Shown: positions 33,661 through 44,317 of the stretch, one piece after another
How the letters are laid out: each line of letters starts with the position of its first letter
Numbering within the stretch: the stretch's first letter is position 1
NCBI GenBank assembly: GCA_018398585.1
Contig: JAGTTD010000005.1
Coordinates: 34,598,750 to 34,662,749, forward strand
Direction: 5' to 3'
Length of the DNA stretch: 64,000 bases
Origin: Simmondsia chinensis
Taxonomy: Eukaryota; Streptophyta; Magnoliopsida; Caryophyllales; Simmondsiaceae
Program-made: the position numbers and the translations under genes
The notes under the pieces: model-generated
Databases searched by the model: none
What the model saw: the letters and a program-made list of their open reading frames with translations, nothing else
Told to the model about the DNA's origin: nothing

Positions 33661-34043
33661 GGATGCCTCTCCGGTTCGGCCTTGGTGTCCTCCACCCTTA
33701 TGCGCACACTTTGGCTAAAAAAAAATGAAAAAGAAACAAAGAAGAAAGTTAGAAAGGGAGTCTTCCCCTGACAAATACTAGACAGCTCAGCAAGGTCCCC
33801 TTTCAGCAAGACGGGGGCGTTCATCTCTGAAACTGAGGATGCACTCTCAGGACCAAGCCAACAAACAGAAGGAGAAACCATCTCGTTAAGAAGCACCCTC
33901 GCCTCATTAGGTCAAAAAAAAGGATAAATAGCCAAATATTCCATAAATTCCTCTACAAGCTGGGCATCTTCATTAGGATCCTCCATGGAAACCTTGGGCT
34001 ACTCCATGGAAGCCCTATCGAAGCAATTTGGGTCTAAAAACGA

Positions 34044-34045
<2 letters not shown>

Positions 34046-34085
<40 letters not shown>
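34046..34085. repeat. C40 homopolymer
   Basis: Forty consecutive C, just upstream of the tandem array. One of seven G/C runs in this window. Confidence 0.9.
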
Positions 34086-34087
<2 letters not shown>

Positions 34088-34199
34088 TCCCCCAAAAGAG
34101 AAGGGAAAGGCAAATGGTCTTAAAGGCTTGGGAAAAAGGGAATGGCAGATGGAGCAAGGGGAGAGCTGCATGTGGCACTCGGCATCATAATTCGTGATT

Positions 34200-35150
34200 T
34201 CAATTAATGCAACCCTAGACGGCAGGGGTTGACGGTTGTTTTTGCTCCAAGTGAAATGGCAGCATGAAGTATTCGGGCACGATAAACTTTCACCTAACGT
34301 GAAAGGCCGTTGTTATTTGTGTCCCCTCTAACACTAGGGGCTGGCGGTCCTTTTTGCTCGAATTGAAATGGGAGCACGAAGTACTCGGGCGCTATAAACT
34401 TTCACCTAACGTGAGAGCCCGCGGCTATTTGTGTAGTCTCTAACACCGAGGACTGGCGGTTGTTTTTGCTCCAAGTAAAATGGGAGCACGAAGCACTCAG
34501 GCGCAGCGAACTTTCACCTAACGTGAGAACCCGCGGTTATTTGTGTCCCCTCTAACACCGGAGGCTGGCGGTTGTTTTTGCTCCAAGTGAAGTGGGAGCA
34601 CGAAGTACTCGGGGTGCGGTAAACTTTCACCTAACGTGAGAACCCGCGGTTATTTGTGTCCCCTCCTACACTGGAGGCTGGCGGTTGTTTTTGCTTCAAG
34701 TGAAATGGGAGCACGAAGTATTCAGGCGCGGTAAAGTTTCACCTAACATGAAAGGTCGCTGTTATTTGTGTCCCCTCTGACCTCGGGGGCTGGCTGTTGT
34801 TTTTACTCCAAGTGAAATGGCTGCATGACGTATTTCGAGGGCCGTAAACTTTCACCTAACGTGAGAGCCCACGGTTATTTGTGCCCCCTCTAACACCAGG
34901 GGCTGGCGGTTGTTTTTGCTCCAAGTGAAATGGGAGCATGAAGTACTCGAGCGCGGTAAAATTTCACCTAACATGAGAGCCTGTGATTATTTGTGTCCCC
35001 TCTAACACCAGGGGCTGGCGATTGTTTTTGTTCCAAATTAAAAGGGAGCATAAAGTATTCGGGCACTGTAAACTCTCACCTAATGTGAGAATCTGTGGTT
35101 ATTTACACACCATTCAACATTGGAGGCCAGCAACCACGGTTCATTCTACG
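34200..35150 (+). repeat. 112-bp tandem array, about 8 units, in the Tat 3' region
   Basis: CTGGCGGT-type starts fall at 34230, 34341, 34453, 34565, 34678, 34790, 34903, 35015 and 35127, spacings of 111-113 bp. Each unit holds TTTTTGCTCCAAGTGAAATG, GAGCACGAAGTACTCGGG, TTTCACCTAACGTGAGA and TTATTTGTGTCCCCTCTAAC. Units differ by point changes, the last being most diverged. CACCTAACGTGAG is a small inverted motif in each unit. Tat elements are known to seed satellites from such arrays. Confidence 0.92.
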
Positions 35151-35319
35151 GCTAGAATAGAATAAGAGCACATGATTAGCAAACTTGTTTGACATTAAAT
35201 ACACAAATGAACAGCATAAAGCATAGCCTACAAAGTAGGACTGTTGATTGCATAAAATCATAACAAAAACTCCCGAAAGCGTTTACATCCTGAATATAAT
35301 AATGCACAAAAGGATCATT

Positions 35320-36510
35320 AAAACTATGAAAACCTACCCAAAAGCAACATAAGGCACCACAGGATCATCTCCACAGCGAAATAGGAATCCAGAATATGAA
35401 AATAACTAAGTCTGGAATTCACCCCCGTAGTGCCCCAAAAATGATATACAACCGTGAAGGTCACCACGAAGAGCACTGCGAAACACTTGATTGTGAGCGG
35501 TAAACGCCAAGTGCTCTCGGGATACCCCGAAGCATGTAATAATCGGGTCCCTACTACCACCGGACCAAGGCAGTCGGATGTACAATCGATATTGCCTCAC
35601 CTAAGAGTAAGGATCCTCCACGTCAGACAAAGTCCAAATTGTAAACACAGGACTTCGGAGAGTGATTAAACTCAAAATAGGCAAGTCTGTTGATACATCC
35701 CTCCTCTTAGAAATCTTAGCATCCCGGCAAGAGGTCAGATCATCACAAACCGTGTCTCGAAAGACCATTATGCTTGAAAGGATGGTCCTAGTATTCCAAC
35801 GAACTAAAAAAGGATGGTTGTGAGTACCCTCTAAATAGTGACCCCAGTCAGATAAAAAGAAAAGTTCCCCACTCAGACAAACATGATCTATAAATAAAAT
35901 ATTTCGGGGACCCACATGAAGGGCTCTCCAAAAATTCCATTCACATTCCCAAAAGTATACTTGATATTCACTAGGCCATGGGCCATAGTAGGGATGGTCA
36001 GATCCATCACCATAAGAAAAAGGTAAAACCCAAATTGCGAAGCGGTATCAAAACATCTAAAAACTAAGTTTAAAGGAGAGTCTAAGTAACCCATTGAAAT
36101 ATCTTCAGGTAACACCACTAACTGGCGTACACCTAGAGCGGGATTACAAACAAACAACTGAGAAAGGTTGTAGTCCCAGCATAACACTAAACCACCCTCA
36201 ATGCCAATCACATGAACGTTGTCGGTTAACGCCTCAAGCACTTCAGGTAGCATAACAGGAGAAAAGTCCCAGAAGATGAAAACACCTCCAGGTTATCACG
36301 AGAAAAATCGCTTTTCGGTTGCAAGAAAAACCCATCCGCACAACGACTGAAAGTATGGAAAGACTTTTTTCAACAAAATCATAATTTAAAAGTAAACCAT
36401 AAAACTCAGAAGATGCACAAGAAAATCTTAAAAGCGACTTGGCAGGAAGCCAAGACATGATTTCACGAGTAACATCCTCCATAAGAAAATTCGGATATAA
36501 GAAAAACAAG
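35320..36510 (-). pseudogene. F-box gene relic captured in antisense inside the Tat element
   Basis: Minus strand. From 36481: MEDVTREIMSWLPAKSLLRF then SCASSEFYGLLLN, a clear F-box (family LP.D...EILSRLPVKSLLRFRCVSK.W..LI). After a frameshift: ADGFFLQPKSDFSRDNLEV, GIEGGLVLCWDYNLSQLFVC and NPALGVRQLVVLPED (about 36190-36100), the style of F-box-associated domains (GL.CL...L.NP.TR). Further pieces: GEPFMWVPEIF, SDWGHYLEGTHNHPFLV and a C-terminal part near 35600-35400. In cells such proteins select substrates for SCF ubiquitin ligases. It ends about 100 bp from the 3' LTR, fully within the element. Frameshifts and stops make it non-functional. Confidence 0.7.
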
Positions 36511-36594
36511 AGTTAATGATTTGGTGAAGAAAATGACAAGGACTTGAGAAGTACTTATATCTAAACACTTTGAGGTCAAAGGCACTTTGGCCCC

Positions 36595-36610
36595 AAAATG
36601 GGGGACTAAT
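36595..36610 (+). promoter_or_regulatory. Polypurine tract of the Tat element
   Basis: AAAATGGGGGACTAAT lies immediately before the 3' LTR start at 36611. Plus-strand priming site by position. Confidence 0.7.
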
Positions 36611-36899
36611 TGATAAATATAAAAATAGTCCATTCTAGAAGGCGGTAGAGGTAATATCAAGACACTGCCGCCCCTTCACCCATACCTTCCCATCACCCAT
36701 GCCGTTCCTTCACTCATACCGTCCCCTCACCCATACCATCTCTTGACCAGCACCACCCTTCTTATCCAATAGCGTCCATCCTCTCAAACACCGACCACTC
36801 TTCCCATCCCCTATAAATATGAGATAAATCATAGAGCACAAGGAAAGAAACTTGAGCCTAGTTCCCCCTCTTCGAACCCAACCAAAAAACCCTGAAACA
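36611..36899 (+). repeat. 3' LTR of the Tat element
   Basis: 289 bp, same ends as 21466-21719. The excess over the 5' LTR is an expanded run of CACCCATACC(G/A)T(C/T)CC-like units (36670-36745). TATA-like CCCTATAAATATGAG near 36810. Followed by TSD CATCA. Confidence 0.9.
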
Positions 36900-36904
36900 C
36901 ATCA

Positions 36905-38039
36905 TTACCTCAATCTCAATTAAGTTTTAGATATATGCATTTATGTTTTCAAATGCGAATTACAATACGTTTATTGAGGATTGTTTAGGTCTAATTTTCG
37001 AATTGAGATCATTCTTCAATTTATTTTTCATATTTCACTTCACATTTGATTTTTGAATTCAAAAATTGTGGTTTAATTATTGGGATTACGCTCTAATTCT
37101 GGAATTTATTTGTGTATGTAGCTTCAGCATGTCTGTTTTCTAAGTTTGTGCACGCAACATGATCTCGGTTCTTGCTATCAGTTGAGGTATGATCATTTCA
37201 AATTTTTTATTTTGATTTCTTTGCAAAATCATCTTGATATTTAGACTGATTGTGATAGAACACAAATATTATTGAACTATTGTGTCACATGTGCAATTCC
37301 ATTGATTAACTGTGCTTAGAATTTGCCAATGTGCCTCTTTTCGGTGGGCCTGAGTAGTTTGGCTACTGAATAGAAGGATTTTAGTTGATATAGATTCCTA
37401 TTATTACAATTATAGGGAATTTATCAGTTACGTATCCTAAGATTTGGTAATTTAACACCTACGTATGCTGACATTTCAATATGTATACCCAGAGGTCTCA
37501 AAATTTCATCATAAGGGTATCATGTACCGAAATCCAATGAACTTTTATCATAATCCATCCAATTATTGCCAGAAACCTATTGATGGACTCGAGTAGGATA
37601 ATATATATGAGTTATATTAGTGTTCTTACCAAAATCTCAAAAAAATTGCGACAAAAATTCAATAAATGCTAATGGAAGATACCTATACATTGCATAAATC
37701 ATGTGTCATGTCAATATTTTCTTTCAAAAAAAAGAAGATTACAAGAATTGGACAGAGAATGTTTATATTCCATGTTAACAATATCCATCCATTAAAAATC
37801 CACCAAATTTCGACAAAGAGTAACTAACTAATAAAAAACTTTAAACTTTAAGTTACTGAGTATAAAGTTTTCACAACTCACAATATCTTAGTATATATAT
37901 TAAAATGCTAGAATACCTCAATAATAAATGACTTAATTCTAAGGGTTGAGGATGACAACAATATGTATAGTGAATTGACATATATTACATGTCCTAAAAA
38001 CTAGGTGTTTGGGCCTTCATCGTCCCGCCGTTTTTATTT
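36905..38039. other. AT-rich sequence, probably CACTA interior, no gene seen
   Basis: Resumes the CACTA sequence after the Tat element. It contains a dispersed repeat (37435-37560: CACCTACGTATGCTGACATTTC and related words) also seen near 53855-53990. No convincing frame. Confidence 0.4.
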
Positions 38040-38057
38040 TTTTTTTTTTTTTTGCCT

Positions 38058-38095
<38 letters not shown>

Positions 38096-39133
38096 CGCGG
38101 GTAAGTCCTCCACCACCACCAACATCCGCTCTTCGACCCTCTACCTGACCACCGGGGGGGGGGGGGGGGACACCCTGCGTCTCCCTCCATTCTTCTTGCT
38201 TCCGATGGGCCTGACCACCAGTGGTTGGTGTGCGCTGTCTGACGGCCGGTGCTGCTGGGGTCGTCCTGCCCCTGGTGCGCAGCCTCCTGCTCGCCCTGTC
38301 GTCTCCGCCCCAAAACCCAAGCCACCGGCTTCCTCGCCCCCCAGGTTCCAATCTCCAAGTTCCAACCCAGACGCCGAGCTCCTTCAAGTTCTATCCCTAA
38401 GTTTAGGCGGCCGAGTTCCATGTCCACCGAGTTCCGCTTCATCACCGAGTTCAATGCTTCCACCCTACGCCACCTGGTCGGTCCTTCGCCGCAAAGCACC
38501 GTGGCCGTCAAATTGCCTACTCCCAGCCGGGTTTTCGAGTCTCATCCAAAGCTTTATTTTTAGTTTTGTTTCTGCTCTTTGCCGTTTTTGTCCACGTCCT
38601 GTTAAAACATTCCCGTGTCAGCACCTCTCCTGTACTAACATCAATTTTCTAAGGATTAGTCTAGTAGGGTCTGGTTGATTTTTTGTTGATGTGAACCACC
38701 TGCTATGCCTCTGACTCAATGTCAATGTAATCCCTCAAGAGCATTCCTGATTTCACCCGCCAACATGGGTTTTCCTTTCCCTTCAGTGTGTTGTGGGCTC
38801 GGTACCGTCCCTGTCCGGTCCCATATTTGGTACCTTCCTTGCAATGCAGGGGAGAGGGGATTCCATCCCTGTTCTCCACCCTCTTGAGGTTGTTCGTCTG
38901 TGTCTGGGAGGTGTGGCTGCGCGTGTGCCTGCTTCGGTTTCAACGGGTGCCTTGCTAGCTTCTGGTCCTCTCCTGTGATGTTGTCCTGTTTGTTTTTGGT
39001 GTCTAATTTTTCCCGTTTTGATTTGGATTTTTGTTTCCATCTCCGGTTACGGGATGGCCGAGGTCTCGCCTAGTCGAGACCCGGTATGTACTACGGCTTT
39101 GTCGATAATTACCAAAAAAAAAAAAAAAAAAAA
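38040..39133 (+). mobile_element. GC-rich non-autonomous non-LTR element with poly(A)
   Basis: Ends with GTACTACGGCTTTGTCGATA then ATTACC and A20 (39114-39133), close to the 3' end of the L1 at 56740-59348 (minus: GTAGCGATTTTGTCACTATT then poly(A)). The body is C/T-rich, untranslatable, and resembles L1 untranslated regions. Runs of 37 G (38059-38095) and 16 G (38154-38169) are near its start. Frames with poly-Gly or poly-Pro across these runs are artefacts. No TSD was found; the 5' edge is a guess. Confidence 0.5.
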
Positions 39134-39199
39134 CATTAGAAGAAACTGCAATTGAGGAGAATACTCGTCGCCTAGGTGACATATCTAGAAAATATTGTA

Positions 39200-39300
39200 G
39201 TGTATGGAGAAAATGGAAGAGAGATTGAATAATCAGGAGAAAACTATCAAAAAGTTGAATGAAAAATTACAAAAATATAAATCTAGGCATGCAATGAGGT
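39200..39300 (+). pseudogene. Possible coiled-coil exon remnant, perhaps CACTA transposase tail
   Basis: From the ATG at about 39203 the reading MEKMEERLNNQEKTIKKLNE then KLQKYKSRHAM is strongly coiled-coil-like. C-terminal MEE..QLL..Q...I..L segments are common in plant En/Spm transposase proteins. Its position inside the CACTA supports the idea, but the piece is short and could be chance. Confidence 0.3.
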
Positions 39301-40074
39301 CATTTATCCATTTTAATTCTAAATTGTGGTTTAATTTGCATGATAGAAATTAAATTCTCTATTTTGTCCTTTTTACTTTTTAGGATTTAATATTATTGGT
39401 CTGTATATTTGACAGGGCTGCCTAACAGGAAGATTTTAGTTGATACAATTTTTTTCCTGTATTTCGCGATCTAAGGGTGAAGTTTGTATACACAATTACT
39501 GCTGTGGTAAGGAGTAAAGTAATTGTTTTCGTTATAGCTTTCTTTTGCAATGGTGAAGGCACATATTATGATTTATGCACAAGTTTCATAATGTTTTCTA
39601 TCATATTCTGAGGCCCAAAACCCTCACTTTATCTTGTACTATATATGAAGTACAAGCTACTATATTGTATTTGTGCCTTCTTTTCTTTAAAAGAACTTGA
39701 GGTTTGTTTGATTATTGACTATGCGTTTTTTGCTTTCATCATAAGCATATCACATGTTTAGCATTGAGATATAAAGTTGTGGATGTGAATTGGTTTGATG
39801 TTTGATCAATATGGGTTTCACATCATTAATTCTTCTATGTAAGTCATATTTCCCTGAATTTACATTCACAAATGTCATTTATGAACATTCAGTTGCTAAT
39901 GGTAAATGAATAGGCAAGTTAAGTTTTTGAACGAGAGTCTCGTGTATCGTTTATAAGCCTCGGGTAGTACTCTACTCTTTCATCCAGAAGCTTAAAAATT
40001 AATGTGAAAAAGCAATGGTTGAAAACAATTCCATATATGAAATAAAAACATTTATATATTTTCCTAAACAAGTG

Positions 40075-40568
40075 TGTGCGGATAAATCTGGAACAAACTA
40101 ATATAAATCTTATACCAATTTGTTAGGAAAATCTTGATGCAGAAGCGTAAACTCTAATCACTTAATTCGATTCAAATAATATGACTCACGCAAACGAGAA
40201 GTAAACAAATATGGAGAAAGAAAGAACAAACAAGAAGAACACGAGGATTTACGTGGAAACCCCTCCACAATCGAGAGCGGAGATGGAGATTTTTTATTGA
40301 ACTTAACAGAAGAATTATAATGACACTTCCTCTTGATGAGATTTATGAAAGAATTACAAACCACTTTCTCTTGACTCCCATAGGTTTTCTCTATTAGATG
40401 ATGACGGTAGCCTCACTTTGATTGGATCACAAGTGACGTAAACCCTACGTCCATATTTATAGACTAGAGAAACGTGCTTCCCGATCGATCGAGCTTCACC
40501 CCGATCGATCAGCCTCCTCACGGCTCCTCTTCTTAAAATACCAAGTAATTTGAGACATAATCCTAACA
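40075..40568 (-). repeat. 3' LTR of the AAGTG Copia
   Basis: It begins TGTGCGGATAAATCTGG and ends AATCCTAACA on the plus strand. Contains CCCGATCGATCGAGC and CCCGATCGATCAGCC palindromic words. Confidence 0.85.
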
Positions 40569-40689
40569 AATCTCTACCTTGGCTCAAATTACATACATAA
40601 AAGAATTTCCTCCACCTTCTCCACTAAACACCCCACATATAGGGTTATCTCAATGAAACACGAAACCTAACCGAGTCCGAGCGAAGCTT

Positions 40690-42303
40690 GAACTTCCTAC
40701 TAGGTAGCAACTAAGTGAAAATATCTGAGGGGTTATCAGCAATGACAATCTTCTTCTTCTCAGAATTGGCTCTTGACACATTATCTGAAACAGCCACCTG
40801 CTGCTGAACTGTATTACTTAACTAAAACTGAACTCCCTCTGGCTTACCCACCTGACCTGAATCACAAACAACTGATGACATCTTCTATGGAGACAATAAT
40901 GAAGACTCACAGAACATGACATGTCTACTCGTCAGGAATTGCTTGGAACGAAAACCTTTCTGCTTCCCATGAAGCCACTGTTCACGGACTATCAGTCCCG
41001 TAGACTAACCACATGAAGAGCCCCTCACACTGTGCTCAGACAAACCCCTACCTGAATGGTCCAATCTCAAACGTCCTGCAACAATAAGGATGATGAAGAT
41101 GCTGCAACAGGTCTAACAACGGTGGAACCGACAAGCTCATACAGAGTACCTACCCTTCTGCCTTTCATGAAGGTCAAAGCACCCTTAACAACCCTCAAAA
41201 CTCCACCTTCAACTGTGTACCTGTACCCTTAGACTTAAGAGTACCTAAAGAGATGAGATTCTTCTTCAAATAAGGAACATGGCGAACATTGCATAGAACC
41301 CTGATAGTGCCATCGAACATCCTAAAGCGAATTGTTCCTATTCCCAGAACTTTGCATGCAGTATTATTACCTAACAAAGCAACTCCACCTCGAACTGACT
41401 CGTACATGGAAAACCAATCCCAATTGGGACAAACATGATAGGAGCAACCTGAATCCAAAATTCAGCTATCTCTCAAATTGGACTGAGGTTCAAACACAGA
41501 CAGTAGAAGATCGTCATTCTCACCATCCATAACACTAGCTACTATGGATCTCTGGTCAGACCTATTATCTGCTTCAAGTTTTCTCTTAAGTTTGTAACAG
41601 TCTTTCTTAATGTGCCCTTTCTTATGATAGTAGTTACAGGTTAGGTCTTGATGCCTAGACTTAGATTTGCTTTCACTATGATCATACTCAGTTCTCCCTC
41701 TGACAAATAAACCACCACTTGAGTTATAAACAGAATCAGATAATTCTCTATTGGCTCATTCTTTACTCAGTAGGTCTCTATTAAATTCATCAACAGATAT
41801 GGTTTGTCTACCCCCATAAATCATGCTTTCAACAAAACCCTTATATGAAGCAGATCGAGAACATAACAACAACATTGCCTGATCTTCATCCTTAGGAATA
41901 TCATCCAATTCTTTCAAATCTTGAATAATTGAATTAAATTCATTGACGCGATTCTTAAGTGACATACCGAAACGTGACTAACTGGCGCTTAACTGCAAGT
42001 TTGTTGGAGACAGACTTGAAACAGAACATGTCCTGCAATTTCTCCCACAACTCCTTAGCGTTCTTCACTTCTAGAACTTCTGTCAAAACGTCATCGGTAT
42101 GACACTACTGAATTGCTGTGAGTGTTTTCTCATCTAACTCCTCTCATTGTACTTCTGTCAAAATCTCTGGTTTCTTCTGTTTCACTTCTAAAGCTTTCTT
42201 CAAGCCATTTTGAGTCAAGAGGCCCTTAATGCCAACCTGCCATAAGCTAAAGCTCCCTTGACCACCAAACTTCTCAACTTCGGATCTAATTGCGGACGTC
42301 ATG
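40690..42303 (-). pseudogene. Copia gag-protease with deleted pol and RNase H tail
   Basis: Starts at an ATG near 42301 (MTSAIRSEVEKFGGQGSFSL). The gag block LKNRVNEFNSIIQDLKELDD lies at 41965-41900. A zinc knuckle CNYYHKKGHIKKDC (about 41640) has lost its second Cys (Tyr instead). The protease has [16 protein letters not shown] (about 41450-41400; family DSG/DTGASxH) and [15 protein letters not shown]. Then a few broken residues, and the RNase H end IVIADNPSDIF near 40760. Several stops and frameshifts. This is the TNT1/Copia-type order with its middle removed. Confidence 0.8.
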
Positions 42304-42340
42304 GTATTAAATCAAAATAAACAGGGCTCTGATACCAATT

Positions 42341-42938
42341 TGTGCCAATAAATCTGGAACAAATTATTGTAAATCTTATACCAATTTGTTAGGAAATTCT
42401 TAATGTGGAAGAATAAACCCTAATCACTTGATTCGATTCAAATAATATGACTCACACAAACTAGAAGTAAACAAATATGGAGAAAGAAAAAACAAACAAG
42501 AAGAACATGAAGATTTACGTGGAAATCCCTCTACAATCGGGAGGGAAGAAAACCACCGGCGAAGATGGAGATTCTTTATTGAACTTAACGGAAGAATTAC
42601 AACGACACTACCTCTTGATGTGATTTATGAAAGAATTACAAACCACTTTCTCTTGACTCTCGTAGGGTTTTTCTCTTAGATGATGACGGCAGCCTTACTT
42701 TGATTGGATCACAAGTGATGTAAACCCTACGTCTATATTTATAGACTTCGGAAATGCGCTTCCCGATCGATCGAGGGGGTCTCGATCAATCAGTATTTCA
42801 CCGATCTATCGGCTCCCTTACTGCTGCCATCCTTCTTTTATGTAACTATCCCAATCGATCGAGCTTCACCCCGATCGATCGGCCTCCTCACGGCTCCTCT
42901 TCTTAAAATACCAAGTAATTTGAGACATACTCCTAACA
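42341..42938 (-). repeat. 5' LTR of the AAGTG Copia with GATCGATC cluster
   Basis: 598 bp, TGTGCCAATAAATCTGG to ACTCCTAACA. Four CGATC-type palindromic words lie between 42762 and 42892 (CCCGATCGATCGAG, TCGATCAATC, CCGATCTATCGG, CCCGATCGATCGG). The minus-strand primer site AATTGGTATCAGAGC abuts 42341. Confidence 0.85.
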
Positions 42939-42943
42939 AAGTG

Positions 42944-43762
42944 TTTTAATTGTATCACTATCAGATTTCCTACCTTGTAAAATTGTTTTTGAATTCATTA
43001 AAACTGTATAACTTTTCAATGTAGTTACATATTTTTTTCGTAAATTTGGAATGCACTAGTTGATGTATTGGCCTTCACTCTCTTCTTTATTATATAACTT
43101 TCTCAAATCCAAGTTGATGTGCAGGAAGTAGAAGCAGTGATTCGATTCTGAGTGAGAAATGAAAGAAAACTCACCAATCTATACATAGAGGAGTTCAGTT
43201 GCAATAGGCTCGTGATATAGAGACCACTCACCAATTAAATTTGCAAAATAAGAACATTGTTTTCATATAAAGTTTTGAATTGTTGTATTGATTTTTAGTA
43301 ATGGATATATGGATATTATTCGTTGACTATCTTATAAAGTAATAAGATTTATGGAAATGATGCATTTAATGAAGAGGACAAATAGTGGTAGAAGTGCAAA
43401 TTAAAAGGTTGTGTTTTGTTCCCTTGTTTACAACTGACAGGCAACCCAAATTGGTGTTGTGAAACTAGTGTTTACAGATGCAATTTGTATTATGTAACAA
43501 GAATTGCAGCATGGTAATGGTAATAGGATTTTAGAATTTATTTTATGTAGTTTAGATATGCTAAATAGTGTACAAACATAAGCATTGCAATTTAGATACG
43601 CTTTATTAAACCTGTACCATCGCTATTTAAAGGTGTTGGTATAGTCTTTGTTACATAGACAATGGCGATGCTTAGAAAAGTGTTGGTAAGATGGCTAAAT
43701 ATACTTCTATGTGTCGTGAGAGTTAAAATTTAGCGTAACTATAGCTTTGTTTTCTTGTAGTG
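42944..43762. other. Right terminal region of the CACTA element
   Basis: Non-coding. The last 130 bp include CTTCTATGTGTCGTGAGAG, an inverted counterpart of the left subterminal TATGTGTCACTAG, and finish with TTTTCTTGTAGTG. Confidence 0.5.
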
Positions 43763-44317
43763 ATTACAACTAGTGCATACTTGTTTGGCACTCCTGGTAA
43801 ATTAGCTAACCAGTGATAAAGCAAAACCATAGTGTAGTATCGTTTTTTATTTGATGTCTTTGCTTTTTAGAAGATAAAATCGTATTTTAGAAAAAAATTT
43901 TTTTTCTTGTTTTGCTTTTTTTATGTTGGTTTTCCCCTAATTTGAGTGACTACTTATAACAAAAGTCAAGAACAGAAAAATAATCATTTTTAAGAAAATG
44001 TTTTTAGTTTCTCAAGAACAAAAATTCGGAAACATAAAATAATACCAAATAAGCCCTTCTAATTTTACTCTGGGGTTAAATGACATAACGTAAATTGCAC
44101 AAAGACTAGATTGACATGATTAAAAGCAAATAAGCTAAATTAACACGATAAACAACACATCCCAACTTAGTCATGGGGAGAAGGGTTAAGGGGATTTATA
44201 GAGGGTTGCTTCCTTTTGCGGCCTCCGTAGCTTCCTTGCTAAGTGTAAAACAGAGAGTAACAAAAACAAAAGCAAAAAAAAAAAAAAAAACAAAAACAAA
44301 AAAACAAACAAACAAAG

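Larger units (their letters stand above)
21466..36899 (+). mobile_element. Tat-clade Gypsy retrotransposon, complete ends, nested insertions
   Basis: LTRs at 21466-21719 and 36611-36899 share TGATAAATATAAAAATAGTC at the start and CCCTGAAACA at the end. TSD CATCA (21461-21465, 36900-36904). The primer site TGGCACCGTTTGTGGGA (21722-21738) is of the Tat type. Order: gag, protease, reverse transcriptase, RNase H, a second RNase H, integrase, then a long 3' region holding an antisense ORF, a 112-bp tandem array and an antisense F-box relic. The second RNase H and antisense ORF are hallmarks of Tat. Many stops make it inactive. Integrase is split by an LTR at 25962-29301. Confidence 0.9.
40075..42938 (-). 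mobile_element. Internally deleted Copia, TSD AAGTG
   Basis: LTRs 40075-40568 and 42341-42938 bound a 1.77-kb interior. TSD AAGTG at 40070-40074 and 42939-42943. Minus orientation: primer site at 42326-42340, polypurine complement at 40570-40580. The left LTR lacks a block of about 100 bp near 40500 that the right LTR has. The interior keeps gag, protease and a short C-terminal tail, and lacks nearly all of integrase and RT. Sister of 1300-3117. Confidence 0.9.
19585..43762. mobile_element. Probable CACTA (En/Spm) transposon, heavily invaded
   Basis: The left end is CACTACAACAAAAAAGG (19585) and the right end, reversed, is CACTACAAGAAAACAAAG (43762 inward). Both are flanked by ATT (19582-19584, 43763-43765), matching the 3-bp TSD of CACTA elements. 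Both subterminal regions contain ACACTTTTCT, and TGTGTC/GACACA words lie in inverted orientation. Removing the Tat element, the Copia, the non-LTR insert, a SINE and MITE-like elements leaves roughly 4 kb, a plausible size for a decayed CACTA. A coiled-coil exon-like stretch near 39210-39300 is compatible with an En/Spm transposase tail. No convincing transposase core remains. Confidence 0.6.

Noticed and set aside
34200..35150. CRISPR array
   Set aside because: Units are 112 bp and wholly repeated without unique spacers, in a plant retrotransposon.
38052..38678. Poly-glycine or poly-proline protein genes around 38.0-38.7 kb
   Set aside because: They exist only because the G37 and G16 runs are read through in all frames on both strands; no domain or gene context.
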